Source: Larimichthys crocea
Lineage: Eukaryota > Chordata > Actinopteri > Sciaenidae
Assembly: GCF_000972845.2 (NCBI RefSeq)
Contig: NC_040029.1
Location: 1,311,832 to 1,375,831, forward strand
DNA: 64,000 nt
Direction of reading: 5' to 3'
Under the pieces are notes generated by a model. It searched no databases and had not been told where the DNA came from. It saw only the letters and a program-made list of their open reading frames with translations. Position 1 is the first letter of the stretch; every line of letters starts with the position of its first letter. Positions 12,586 through 26,500 of this stretch are shown in pieces. A program made the translations under genes and the position numbers.

Positions 12586-13423
12586 CTGTTTGTGTCGACG
12601 TGATTTGATAAACTCACTGCACAATAATAATAAAAATTTTAAAAAAAAAAGTTCACGAGCAGCTAACTGGTTTGTCGGATGTGCCGCGCGCAGCCAGCCA
12701 GCGAACAACGTCCATATCTGCTAGCTGACATGCTAGCTCGCTAAAAAAAAAAAAACTTAGGCAAAGAGGAGAAACGCCGCGAAAATAACCGATTAATTCA
12801 CACACACACCATCCTCAGACAGACACTTTGTAAAAAAAAAATAAAGCGTCCACCCTTTCGACACAGCAGGAATTTGGCAGTTAGCTCGGTTCGGTTTACA
12901 AACTGCCGCTATCGAAGCTAACCGACGTTAGCCTCGCAGCTAAGCAGTTAGTTTCTCCGCGTCCCGTCTCGTTTCACGATCCTCGTTGAAGGAGAGAGAA
13001 AAAAAAATAGATTCACAAGTCGACGGCGTCTACAGTGAGCCGCTCTGCTCTGCGATACAGACGTGGATTAACACTCCCGTGTTGGCAGACGCCTCACTTA
13101 AAGGGAAACGGGATATCTGTCGGTCTGATCTTCCCCGAGGCAGTCGGCGGCGTTTGGCATTGACGGTTTTCGGAGCCTCCGCTTCGGGCAGGCAGACAGA
13201 CAGACAGGGCGGGCGGCTGGGAACGCCTCGTTTGCAGGCTTGTCTGGACCGCTCGTCTCCGGTATCAGGTTGCTGTGGGTTGGTGTTGTTGGGGGGGGTG
13301 GAGGACAGTCCCTACAGTCAGGCGGGGTGTTGCAGCGCCGCTGTGCCGCAGACTATCGATATAACACCCTGGGAAACATGTGCTGCGTTCAGGCTCCTGA
13401 AGCAGCTGTCCGAATTTTGAGTT

Positions 13424-13560
13424 TAACTCAACTCCAACTCAACTTTATTTATTTATATAGCACCTTTCATACTGAATTGTAGCTTCACAGACAATAGAGC
13501 AGTTTCATAAAAAGCTAGAAAATAAAATAAAAAGTAGAATCATAAAACTACAACAATAAA
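13424..13560 (-). repeat. 3' tail of a teleost retroelement (antisense)
   Basis: CAACT repeats followed by CTTTATTTATTTATATAGCACC and A-rich sequence. It shares the motif CTTTATTTATATAGCA-like block with 33480-33720. Read on the minus strand it ends in TATAAATAAAG plus short tandem repeats, as fish LINE/SINE 3' ends do. Family not assigned. Confidence 0.5.
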
Positions 13561-14407
13561 ACAGTATTAACGCCGTACGCTGACCTTCTATGTAAAAGTT
13601 AGAATTTCCGATTTCATCATGAAGGCATCACTACTTATTCAACTATTCCTGTTACTGCACTGCCTCTGTGCGGTCACATAACTTTGCAGTGAGTTTAAAG
13701 CCCAGAGCACAAACTGTAGAGCTAAAACAACAATTATTCCAGCAGGTGGCAATGTTATCCTGCGCCTAGGGCACAGCACCCTGTGGTTTGTACTTATATA
13801 ACCTCAAAATAGTACTTAGGACTGCTCAAATGCTTAATTATTGATACAACAATCAAGGCATTAATTGCTGTCTAAGTGTCTGGGTCTTTGTTATTCATAA
13901 CTCTTTTAACTCTATTATGGAAGCATTCTTTTGATATAACAGATGTGAAAATATCATAAAATGGCATCTGAAGTCAGTGCTGTGTGCGCCACAGCCACAC
14001 TAGAAATAATGCAGTCACATCAGGAGCCGCAGCGCTCACTCTTCCCTGCGTATCTCCTCCAGATATGATGGCTGAATTAGTTTACAGCCTGTCCCACCGG
14101 GCATTATTACACAGAGGGAGGGGGCGTGTCGGTTTGTGTAAAGGGGGGCAGAGCCGGGACAGAGCTCAGCGGGATTTGGATGTTTGCTGTTGAGCAGAGA
14201 AGTCATCTCCATGTATGCCGGACTACTCTTTCTCCTGCAGCTAGAGTAAAGTTGACGAGACGCGTAATGGCAGGATAGAAGAGCGCCACTGCGCATTTAC
14301 GCACGTCGGGACAGCCCGGAGCGCAGGATTTCAAGCCTTCGCACCGCCTCTCAGGAGACTCTGCTCTTCTCAGTACCTGTCCGTCTTGATGAAACGTGGG
14401 TTATACT

Positions 14408-14521
14408 ATGGCTTCTGCTCCACCTGAGGCGAGGAAGTTCACCCGAGGGCTCAACAAACCCGGCACGGCTGCAGAGCTGAGGCAGAGCGTGTCGGAGGCT
14501 GTGAGGACGTCAGTGTTGATG
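14408..14521 (+). CDS. dock9: dock9 alternative first coding exon 1a
   Basis: 38 codons from ATG 14408: [20 protein letters not shown] then [18 protein letters not shown]; donor G|GTGAGT after 14521, phase 0. It matches the canonical N-terminus of DOCK9 and DOCK11 ([19 protein letters not shown]). Joined to exon 2 it gives [18 protein letters not shown]. Its promoter faces bmpr2. Confidence 0.92.
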
Positions 14522-17500
14522 GTGAGTGTCTGTCTGTGCTGCGCCTAAACAACACCGAATGCGCATTAACATACACACTTCATTTCATTTTCACTTTCCC
14601 TCCTCCGTTCAGGGTAGAGAGGGTCAGTGCCTTGCTCAAGGGCGCCTCAGCAGAGCAGATGCTTGGTGACTATAGGGGTCTTAAACCCTGGCCTCTCCAG
14701 GTCAAACCTGGACCACCAACAGTCCTCTTCCACCCTAACATCACCTATGATTTATTTGAAAATGATGACATCTAGCTGTCACTTGCTGGTGAATATTCCC
14801 CAGGTCTGACTCCACAGGGTGTCTATTACAACTTTCTCAAAGGGGGTTGCCAGGTAACTGAAATACACACCACCAGCTCCAAAGGGACGAGAAAGACGAC
14901 ACATAGCCCACACACACACACACACTAAGACATGCACACTTCTTTGGTTCATTCTGTCATCTGACCCCCCAAGGTGCACCTTGCAACCAGATAGGTTTGA
15001 GAGAAACAGCTGAGTAATGAGGAAGGTAAAAAAAAATGCCAAACACACAGGATAGCATGTGGCATGTAGCTGGCATAAGCACCCAGGAACACATTTATCT
15101 AAGCCTCTACGGTAAAAACAGGTCCCCTCATAAGTCATGTCTTAAATATAGATAGTGTAGCATCCTCATCTGTAGTTACTCGTCCAGCACTGTTACATGA
15201 CTGATTACACGACTAATTACATGACTGTGTCTTGTTGCATAATAGTAATCAATTTTTCTGTGACTAATAGCTTTTGTTGTCAATTATGGCCCCTGTCTCT
15301 GTCCATGGTCCCAGTGCGCCTCCTGATCTTGTAATAAAGTCATCAAACCGGACCAACCGAGAACAGAGCGGAGTTTATTTCCTTCTCACTCAACTGTCAA
15401 GTTCAACTGACGGTACATCCATCTGTGTATCTGAGTCTTGGTGTATTCCCACACATCTTCAGCAAGAATGAATTCAATAGTACAGTTATATTTTCCTAAT
15501 GTTGCATGAGTATGGTAGTTTCCTGTGCCTGTGGTCACATGATAGGGGGAGCTCAGAGGTCCAGGCACTGACCAGTGACCATGAGAGCTTGTCATTGCTA
15601 ATGAGTTTGTACTGGGGTTGGGCATGGATCATCATGTTACACTCACATACTGTGCACCATCGCCTTTATAGCGCAGTGAGGCTGTGCACTCGGAAAAGAC
15701 TGGAACAGAAGTCTACGTTTTGATGTACAAAAGCTGCCTTTTAAACATAATTATGGATATCATTTAACCAAAATGTTTGTCTTGGTTCTGCGTTTTCTTC
15801 ACTCTTCACTGTCGAGCTTGGAGACATGAGCAGTATAGACAGACAAACTAGTTGGAGCGAAAAGGTCATGATCCCTCACCTGTTTCACACCTGTGTGCAG
15901 TTGGCTGGCTTTTTCCTCAGTCTTAATGCATGTGAAATTGGGGAACTTAGAATGAATATATATATTAAAGTATGTTCAAAGGCTGAGATATCCTGATTTT
16001 TAGACTAGAAAGGGTGAAGTCCCAACAGCACTTTAACCCACATTTGCCACATATTTCAGTTAGACCTGATGACATCATCAGAAGTATTTTCTCAGACTTG
16101 ACAAACCTACCCAGAGGCTGTTTATGCAGGTTAAGTAGTCTCACCCCTGACAAGCAAACAAGTGCCCCTTTTACTCACTCTGTCTGTCAGCTGTACACAA
16201 AGTTCAGGCTGAATTAGCAGAGATCTGTACTTGAACTTATCAGAACTACTTTGTACCTTCACGGTGAATCACAAGGTATCCATCTGGCTCCCATTATGTG
16301 CCTCTTATAGTACATCTGTGAAAAACGTTCCTCTATTTTTGACTGTGTACTTATGCTGCAGCTGTTTCCCATGCCCATTTGACATGGAGACTGACATGCT
16401 GGTATGGTCAAAGCAAATATATACCATATATATATAGTATACTGGACATCAAAGAACTTCCTCAACCACTCATATTCACCCAGTAAGGAGCAGGTTGACT
16501 AGCAACTGGACGCGCAACTCCAACTTTGATCTGATCAAACTGGTTTTGAAAGTTTAAGCTAAGTGGATGCAGGAAGTATTTTGTAGATAAAGGCCAGGTG
16601 TTGTACCAGACACCACTTCCTGTTATACAATCCATTATTTAGTCTTAATCCTCATCCCTACACTTATGTCATAGTAGCCTATTAATTCTGTTTTAGCCCA
16701 CACTGTATGGTGTGGTATAATGGATGTCAGATCAGATCTCTGGTCTATGTTTAATAATGGATGAGATGATGGTAGGCGTCCTGGCTATTTTTAAACGTGC
16801 CCTCTTTCTCCTCTGTAACTTGGTGTCACACTAAGCACCCAGGGGACCATCAATTATGAATACCTGCATATGTGATAAATCATCTCGATCCAAAACTAAG
16901 GCCTGACCGGAGAAATTGGACGGTTGGACGCATGCACACACCATAGTTAGTGCAGGCGTGGCTGGCTCTCAGCTATACCTTAGTAAACAAAGTGGAGGCC
17001 AAGCAGCAGAGCAGTAAAGACAGCCCCTGCAGTTTTAATAATCACTTCCAACTGTGGGAAATGCTGGCTTAGACATTTTTATACATCTTTCTGCCCTCTC
17101 CCTGCCTTGCTGAATCTTTACTCATTCCTTCATGCACACACTCATACATAAAAAAAGACACATATTCTGCTGCCTTTTTAATATGTTTTGTTTTGTTGAC
17201 TCTCTTTTGTCTAGCTGTGAGACTCACTCAACTCTCACTGACCCCATAACGTGCGTTCTGCTGCCTTAATACCACCTCCCATTTACAGTCGGTTTAGAGC
17301 AGCAGTTCAAACTGTGGAATTCCACTTAAGAGTGAACTCCAGTCCAGAGGATTTGGTCTGATTAGAGCATTAAAAAACCTGGCAGAGATAATCTGCAGAT
17401 TTGCAGATGCTCTGGAACTGCTGACCTATATCGACATCATGATACAGGAGCTGTGATGGAGCAGGCCGTTTGGTCGACTGCTGGCTTTTGTGGTCGAGTC

Positions 17501-20500
17501 CCAAGTTGCAGCCGCTGATAGCCGAGGCGAGGCTTTCTGGCCATGTGGTTACCATGTCATCTTTATTTAGGCTACTTCATACTTTGTGTCGTTACCACCC
17601 TTACATTGATGTAAACACCAGCTCTCTTTTTGCTTTCATGGCCAGTCTGTCATTTGTGTGTTTGTCTATGTAGAGTATCATTTGCCCGTGATCTTAAGGC
17701 TTAATTTGTTCTTCAAGATTGTCAGAAAACAGAAAGATTCAATGCAAAACTCCTACTTTGCGACATTATTTTGATATGTTGCCAGTTTCCACTATATTCA
17801 GCAAAGCCTGTCATCATTTTTTAGGGCCTGCAGGCTCAAAAATGAAACGTCTGTTCTTGTTTGAGCACCAGATCATTTTTATTGGATAGTTGCTGCATGT
17901 TTTTGTTTCTGCAACATGGCCCTCAGTGTTGATTCAAGAGAGCGTGTAAAGGCAATTTCAGCTTATTGCAACATCTTCAGTGTTTTGAGGTTTCTTTCGT
18001 TGTTTATTGTAGGAATCTGCCTGTTGTAGGGAGGTTTAGCAGACAGTGACAATACTTTTTAAGTTCAGCAGACAGTTTCACAAACAAGCAATCCCAACAG
18101 ATGTTTGTGCAGTGTGGAAATACTCAGACATGATCAATACAAATAGAATCATACTCATAAAATACATAGAAAAGACTCATAGATACATAGTAGAGATGGG
18201 AATTACATCAGTTAAAGTCTATAGTATCACTGACACCACCCTCTAATTACTCTAGGCTTTAATGTTTTAATTTACTATATTACTTTATCTTATTTAATTA
18301 GTCCCAAGCTTGACATGAAACAGCACAGAGTGCGTGTAAATTCATCTGGAGTCTGTAATCTAGCTTTAATGAGAAGAATTGAGAATGAAAAGATTCAGCT
18401 GGCTGTGGAAGTTTTGAGCATTTCTTGTGAAACCAACAAAGTATTTCCCAGTGGAGGAGCTGCTCACAGCTGTAAAGAATTCAAATATATTGTGGGAGGT
18501 GGTGAGACAGCTCCAGAGAGATCTTAGAAAACCAAAAAACAAAGTATTAAATCTCGTGGAAAACAAATTAATGTCTTTTTGTGAAGTTTAATTGGCTGGT
18601 CCAAAGTCACGGTTTGATTGACGTCCAGTGTCACATGTAAAACTCAAACTCTACTATGATGATTAGTATGTTGTATATGCTGTGTAGAATTAATATGTAG
18701 TATGGATTTGTGACATGCTAACATATGCACAGTGTTAACATTCTGATGATAAGCAGGTATGATGCTTAGTGTGTGAATTTCTAATTTGCACTAAACACAA
18801 AGTAGCTTTTTGATCATAAACAGTATTGGATAAATTTGAGTTATGAACTAATGAAGGTGCTGGATGAAAAGGTAAGGGATTGTCAAAGTGGACGTAGAAT
18901 CTGTGTCACCAAAGTCATTAGGGGATCATCCTCTGGGCACCATGAATATCTGTACAAAATTTCACATTAGTCTGTCAGATAGTTGTTGAGACTGACATTA
19001 TCATTCATAGAGCCATGCCGCTGAGACACACGTGCAATGTCAACAACCAACAACAAACAGAGTGTTTCAGCTAAAGTAACAGTATATCCAGAGCCCTGAG
19101 TGCATACATTAGGTTTGTGTACCTGGATGTATGTTATGTGTCGTACTATGCAAAGTACAACACTGTTGCATAACTTTGCATGAGCAGAATATTATGTCGG
19201 CGTATTACAAAAATGATACTCTTTATGGAATATAGCCCTACCAACAGGAAACGTATTTGAAAAAGTATTTGAATATGTTTGCGGAAGATTAAAGGTTTAG
19301 TATTTTTAGCTCTCTGTAGAGGAGTGTAGCACAGGAATCCAAATCAAAACAGCCGAAAGTCCCTAATACAAAGGCTAAAGCCTCCCTAAGCAAGAGATTA
19401 CCCCGATGACATCATCCTATCACTATGACATCATCAGGTTTTCAGGCTGAGTAGTACTCCCGATGACAAGTGAACTGACTTGTATGTGTAAAATAGCTGC
19501 CCCTTTAACTTTGTGTCATTTACTTGTAATGGCCATGTGCCCGTAATATAACCACGATTAACGGAGCAGTTGCTACTTCAATCAGCAGTGCAGCCAGCCT
19601 TGTCTGCAAAAATTGGGCAGTGACCATAAAAAATTCCTCTGACCCAGTTGACACAATCGTACATCCAGTTCTCTTTAGCATGTGTAAAAACAGCCGTTTG
19701 AACTTCAGTGTGGAAAACATTCATAGTTCTCTTGGCTGCCTGAGAATCCTTCCATGCGAAAGATAGACAGGTAGAAATTAGAGCACATTAACCAGTGGTA
19801 TAGTCGAAGGCTGGTTTGTTAGCCTGTGAAGAGTATTGAACACAGCCAAAACCTCGTGTCAGGACACAAGGATCGTGTCCCAGTCTGTCTGATTACCTGC
19901 AGGCCTTTCATGAGATACTCAATACCCAAATCACATGAGCATAACCCAGATTCAGATTCATTATTGTTAGCCTGAATTTAGGTCCCTGATGAAACGATTG
20001 GCCCGAGATGAAGAGAATCACAGTTAAAATTTGCACTCTATATACTAAAAGCGCAATGAGAACATGATCTGGGCCACTTTTGAATGAGACTTGGAAAGCA
20101 GTCTTTGTACGTCTACATAATTGCCCTCCCTGTAGTAGACACAGGCTCATGCAATTCAAAATTTAACCCTCTACTGCACACATTGTATTTTTATATATAT
20201 AAAAAAGGCCAGGGCTCTCTGATAATGAATCAAAATTGTCACTCCCCCTCCATGGAAATTTTGTGGTGCCTCAGGGCAACACTGTATTATAAAGGTACAA
20301 CAACGCCAAGCACACTCTGATAGTCTGACAACATTTATTCAGTGGAATACAACAGAAATAAGCCCTCTTTCCATACATATAGTATGTGTTCTGAACATTT
20401 GTATTTTGCCACAAGCATAGTTAGTCAATGTATTGATCTGAACTCTTGAATGAGAATGTCCCTGTATCCACTGCCTGTAGATTTCAGTGGATAATAAAAA

Positions 20501-23500
20501 AAAACATAGACCTTCATTTCCCATCACATTACAAGTCCTTCACTGAGAAGTAACTTAACTTCACAACATTGCCCTGAGACATTGAAGAGAAAATCCCATG
20601 AATATATTTTAATAATAATATCCTTCTTTAAACATGTAAAAGATTGAGACTTATCTTCAGATCCAGTCAGAACATGGAATCACTTCACTTCATACCCAAT
20701 CCTGCACCTCATTGTTTAGAAACATATCAAGTCATGTGGAAGACTGGAAAAAGATGTTCTGGGACAGATGTAAATTGTCTTCTTGGGTTCCCCAAGCAAC
20801 CCTCACAACAAACTATGTGAGCCTAATCTTAACAGGCATTTTCTGGTAAAACCAGAGAGTTCTATCTGATCTACAAATACTGGCAGTGCGGCAGCCTGTT
20901 AGCCCGTTGTTTAATCGGAACAAATTGGAGAAATCCAAAACTACAAAATGAGAATCGAGAGAAAATCTAATCTACCATTTGCCATAATATTGTGAGTATA
21001 TGGACACCTTTTATATCCTGTATTTCTTAAGCCACACTAGCAGCATGGCTTTGGTCCAAACTCCATCTATCTGCATTGACATGATTATACATGCAGAAAT
21101 AAAACTCACTGTGGCCTAGTTTTCAAAACAAACTCTAGATAGTTTTTCCATGCCCCTTACATGAAACCATGGCAGTAAAAGCTGGCCGCCATGCCATCTT
21201 TTGAATCATTGCTCTGCTTTGCATGCTCTCCGGGTCACATTACAGTACGTTCTGTGCAAAAAACCTTCATGATCACACATCCCTAGGCATTTGTACAGGC
21301 TTGCAGCTCACAAGGCATAACTTTTGTTTGCTTTGATTCATGTGGATGTGTAGGGAGTGTCTCCTAAAATCTATTAGAAAAGATGAGGTAAGAAGCATCG
21401 TCTGGCTTTTTTTCCAGTGAGTCATCAGGCCTCAGTGTTGTTGCAGTGCTAGGAGCGACCTGTGGGAGGCAGCAGGGATGCACGTCTGTCCATCTACCTC
21501 TGTCCTCTATCTTTCTTTAGAGAACTGATCATGCTGAAAGCATTTAAACATGTATAGACAAAGACTTGTGCTTTCTCGGATCAGTGTTTGTCTTTATTAT
21601 TGTGTCAGCATTTCTCTGTGGCACGGACCTTTCACATTAAATGGAAATTGTTTAGTCATTCGCCCTATAAATCTTTTCATAAGTCTGGGTGGATGTATTT
21701 GTTTTTTGCAGCTTGTGCGATGATGAAAATTGCTGACGTGGGTTAACATGATTGATGGCTATCCAACAAAAATACCCCTCATTCATTTCTTTACTTTCTC
21801 TAAAAATAACAGGTTCTTGTTGCCAGGATACCAGCCCTAATCTTTTCTATTTAAATATTGCTTTTTTTTTTTCAGAACATGAATGTGCTATTAAAGGTTT
21901 ACCACATTGTGGTTTAATGTTGCCAATGCACAAATCATACAGTTTATGCAATAAATTTATGAGCAAGGATGGACGCACTACACTGTTTGTGGAATCAAAG
22001 ATGAGCATCTGAGAAGAGCATTATGTTTGCTTTCCTGACTGAGGGGGATATTATCTTTTCCACTTCACTGTATGTCCTGTTTTACTAAACAACAAATGGA
22101 AACAACTGATGAATGTCTTTTGCGGATTCTGATAAAATAATTATGTGGCCTGGTGCAATGTCTCCCTAGTTTTCAGTTGGCTGTGTGAAAAGGTTATTGG
22201 GTTTGCAGTTTGGATTTCATTAGATTAATGCATCCTCTGAGGAACGGCCCTAATGTAATGATACCGTTCAAAGAACGCTGCTCAGGCTTTCTGAATGAGC
22301 CTGAAAACATTGAAATGAAAGAAAGCAGTTAACAGCTTTGAAGCAGCACTCTACCACCAGTTGTCATGAGGAGTACGACTCAATTTGTGAAAATAGTTGT
22401 AAAATGTCTTCCGTGGCTCTGAAGGGAGCTCCTTAAAGCTTGCTGCTTCTACTTTGACCACTGGTTTTTAATTGTCTCTCTTGTGACTCCCTCAGTTATA
22501 CCCAGATATATTGAACTGGCAGCGGCAGATAATGAACTAAGTTCTGTTCAAGGGTTCTGCCTGTTAAAAGATTAGTTAAAAGGGTTCTCCTTGCCAAGTG
22601 CTTGCTCATGGTGGGAATTGTTGGATCTCTGTAAATAATATCATAAAGAGTACAGTCTAGACCTGCTCTGTATGGAAGGAGCCATGAGATTTTATTATTT
22701 TATTTGGTGCTAAATACAATTGTATATATTGCTGTTGTATTTTGTATATTGTTGTATATTGTTGTTGTTGTTGTTGTAGTCTCCTGTTCATGTCTATTTC
22801 TGTTTTGTTTCTGTAACGCTTATGTTCTACCCTAGTACTTGTCTAGCAAATCTGCACATTCTTAAACCTGCACATTATACTCTAGTACTTTTTGTAAATA
22901 TGTACACTTGTGTTTCCCTCCTTGGTTTCTATTTTTCGCTGCTGTAATAAGTGAATTTCCCCGTTGTGGGATCAATAAAGTATTATCTTATCTTATCTTA
23001 TCTTATCTTATCTTATCTTATCTTATATTTTATGAATTATTTTTATGTAAATGATCATAAAATCAGAATCAGAATATGTGAAAGTTGTTGCTCATAGTGA
23101 CAAATCCAAAGAGAATGAGCACCAAATGTCCCCTCGGCTCCACAGAACATTTCAGCATCTTTCAGCAGCTCAGGTTTTTACAGCCCACAACTTCATTGCT
23201 TTGCTCATAAGCGTTGTTTTCAGCTGTAGCAGGCAGCTGTTTCTTCTATTTAAGAAGTCCTTAATCAATTCACATGAATCCAAATACTGAATCTACTGTG
23301 TGCTCCCTCTTGCTTTTTTTAAATAAGATTCCCCCTTTGTGCCCATTATGCTGCATATCCACTTAAAAGTAGGTGAGTGTGTCGAACGGCTGATGAAATA
23401 TTTACACCAGCCTCTGGAGAGAAGCTGGGGAAGAATTCATAGAATAGTTTGTACTCACATAAACAAGCCTGTATCCTTCAGCCACCATCCCATCTCCTGG

Positions 23501-26500
23501 AGAGAGGATGTGAGGATGCTGCGATGTTAATTAGGTGAGGATTTGCAGAGGGTTGCCAGGTTTGTCCCGGTCGTCCTATGACGCATCACGCTTGATGGAT
23601 CAGTCCAACTAAGTGTTAATAGCTGTGGGCCTGGAGGCGCAGGTCAAGAGAGAAGTTAAATCATTCTTTTTTTTATGTCTTAGAGCACATGTAAATGACA
23701 TCAGCACGATGACTGCATTGCTTGTAATTTCATTGTCAGTGGGAGAAAGAGGAAGGAGGGAAAAGATGCAGAGAGAAAGAGTAAAACATTGTCTGCAGCA
23801 GCCAGTTATTGTGTGTGTGTGTGTGGGTGAGTCCATGTGTGTGTGTCTTTGTTGGTAACAGTCTGCTTTTACTGTTGACAAAGCATGCAGAGTCAGAGAA
23901 ATGACTAAGCTGTGAGATAGAGGGAGGGAGGGAGAGAGTCTGCTGGGTGAAAGAAGAAGAGAGTGAGGCAGGAGAGAAGAAGTGAAAGTGACAGGCGACA
24001 GGAGTGAGTGATGACAAGGTTGAGAAAAGAGGGAGAGAAAGCAAACCGGTGAAGAGGAGTCAGCGAGAGGGAGAGAGCGGAGCGTCTGAGCATCCCCCAG
24101 CAGAAGGAAGAAGGAGGGAAGAGGAATCGGAGAGTCGACGCCCTGCTCCGACTGAATGAGCAGCTTCCCTCCTCCGTGCACTCATCCCTCCATCCCCGCT
24201 GAGCTGCACACAGGAGGATACGGCTCAGCGGCCCAGAGCTTGAGCTGAGATTTGCTTTCGAAGATAGTGGTTGTGTTTCAAGCAGGAATCCTCCTTTGGC
24301 TGTGGAGATAAGCCGATACCTGAGTGAATTCAACACACCTGTAAGAGGTTCTTTCTAGATGTGGAAGAGGTCAAGTTTGGGAGATCAAGTTAGGACTGCT
24401 GCATCTACCTGAAGCTGAAATTAAGGCGAAGAGTTTTGAAATAAGGCTCCAACCGTGGGATAGTTTTTTTTCTTTTCTTGGGTGGACTGTGGTGGCACCA
24501 TGGGATGCACCACCAGCGTGGTTCTGTTGGAGGGGCTGCGCTCCATCCTTGAGAGGAACTGTGGCTACATCAAGGGGGCGGTAGAGCTGGGGGCTCTGGA
24601 GGAGGAAGAGGAAACACTGAGTCTGAGGGGATCGCAACTCTTTATCCCCACCACCGCTCTGGTAAACTCATTTTGAAGTCTTATCGTTTCTAATAATTTT
24701 CCACTCGTTTGGAATCAGTTGCGCTTTTAATTAAATTAAACTCCAGCATGCCCGCAGGGAAGACTTTCTTTTTTCAGTTTCATTTTCATGAAGTTGTTTA
24801 CCAGCACGTTTACCATGCAAAATTACAGCTCAAAATTTAGTTGAACACTGCAGAAATATGTCACCATCTGAACAGATAGTAGCAAAAATAAGAATTTATT
24901 AGAATTAACTCTGTTCTCCTTTTAATTAAAGAATATTTTACTACTTTACTTTCTGTATTTGATCAGTGATCCACTAGTTGGGATTTATTTTCTATACATA
25001 TAACATCATATCTTTCTTCAGGATGGAAACTAGGTGAAAGATTAAAAATTTACAGATAGAGTGGAGTCTTGTTGCACTGATCAGCAGAATTTTGGCTAAT
25101 AATCTTCCTAATAGACTCCCCTGAGGAGCTGGATTTAGAAGTCGTGTATATCTTTCAGTGGCCCCCCGATCCTACAATTAGTGGTGCAGCACATCAAACG
25201 CTTACCATTTTGGCTCAGAGGAAAGATAAGATATGTCTTGCGATTTGCTCGAGTTTGTTTGTACTAAGCAAGGAAACTACAATTGAGGTCTTTCCTTGGC
25301 CTGTAGTCTGTATGTTGTCTTCCACTTGGATTTATGCACTACTACATTAAGCTACTTCCCTTTAGGTTAGCTCCATTAGCCAGCAGCCTTCCCTGTGTTA
25401 AGTCAAAGAGATTTAATGGACAATCAATAGCGAGGGGGTTAAGTAGGATTGCTAGTGTCCACAGAGTCAAGGACATTCACTATAAACCATTATCCATTTT
25501 GGATGCAGTGTTTCCTTTACAGCCATTAAGCTGTGGTTGTCCTCCCATAACCCTTCCCATAAGCACAACAATTACATCTGCAGTTGCAGCGGAATATATC
25601 TTTCCATTAATATCCAAATTATAGTTAAGCTGGAAAACACAGGAAGCGTCCAGGACTGAGCCTTGGTCTCAAAACTAGTAGTAAACCAAAAATGCAATTT
25701 TCAGGGGACAATGGTAAAAAAAAAGAAAAAAAAAAAGATGTCTTGACTGAATAAACTTTGAATTTATTGTGCAATTTTGGACTCCCTCAGAGGTCACCAC
25801 TATGAAGATGGCTTTTTAAATGCTGGTGTGACACAAGGATGTCCAGCTTCCAGTATTCCGGTCCAGCGCAGGAAATGGCGCAATCCTTTGTGAAGGATTA
25901 AAAAAAGACTGAATGAATGTCAGCGTGTTTTTAATCTACATGTTAATCCCATGCAGGGCCTCAGCTGATGTTACTGTACAGTCTTGAGCCGAGCTCTCAG
26001 CACCTCTGGGAGCTCTGACATCATAGAGACTTAGGGAACTCCCCTCTCTCGTATCATATTTAACTGGTCCCACATGTTTTCCCCTGTACTACCTGTAATA
26101 TAATGCTGACCACAGGACAGACCACTGAGCTGCTCTTCGATTCCTTGATTAAAGAAAATTGTGTATTTTCACTCGTGAGAGACAATGGCTAGTGACAGAT
26201 TGAGGCAGAGTGAGTTTTAGGTCTGTATCGTGTGGGGAAGGGGGATCTGTCTGAAGGGGAAGTTCACTTCTTTTCAGGCAACACCCTCACACTTGCTCCC
26301 TCCAGGGCGCCTGTAGCAATCATCAGCTCCCAAACATTACATCAACTTCATCTTATGCAACTCTCCACAGACTTGTGTGACGCTCTACATCTATGTGTGT
26401 GTTTATGTGTGCCTCTTGGGAAGGGTGTGGAAGGCTCACATGTCCTAATGGGTTCAAGCTGTGTAAAAACAAATGAACGTCATCTTTCACCTCCTCCTCC

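Larger units (their letters stand above)
12396..14407. promoter_or_regulatory. Head-to-head interval between bmpr2 and dock9 first exons
   Basis: About 2.0 kb separates the bmpr2 start codon (minus) and the dock9 exon 1a start codon (plus). It should hold the bmpr2 5' leader and both promoters. It is relatively GC/CpG-rich at 12650-13340 and again near 14030-14400 (GGGGGCGTGTC at about 14125). A CT/GA purine-pyrimidine pair lies at 12427-12453 and 12546-12585. A 3' tail of a retroelement (13424-13560) lies in the middle. No transcription start can be fixed from sequence alone. Confidence 0.5.
14522..24499 (+). other. dock9 first intron, segment up to exon 1b
   Basis: No exon recognised. It holds remnants of dispersed repeats: a GTGCCTTGCTCAAGGG piece at about 14625, a GATGACATCATCA family at 16040-16180 and 19395-19510, a CCTCTGGGCACCATGAATATC copy at 18905-19000, a LINE-like 3' end with (CTTAT)n at 22700-23028, and GT/GA-rich simple sequence at 23805-24130. 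Confidence 0.6.

Noticed and set aside
12986..13420. 144-codon plus-strand open frame
   Set aside because: Chance frame in GC-rich sequence of the bmpr2/dock9 promoter interval; no recognisable protein features.
23609..24181. 190-codon minus-strand open frame
   Set aside because: Low-complexity Ser/Leu/His-rich translation of a GA-rich tract and GT repeat just upstream of dock9 exon 1b; no domain and no splice logic.
24482..24499. Upstream start for exon 1b
   Set aside because: The upstream codon is GTG, whereas ATG at 24500 has a strong Kozak context and gives the MGC motif.
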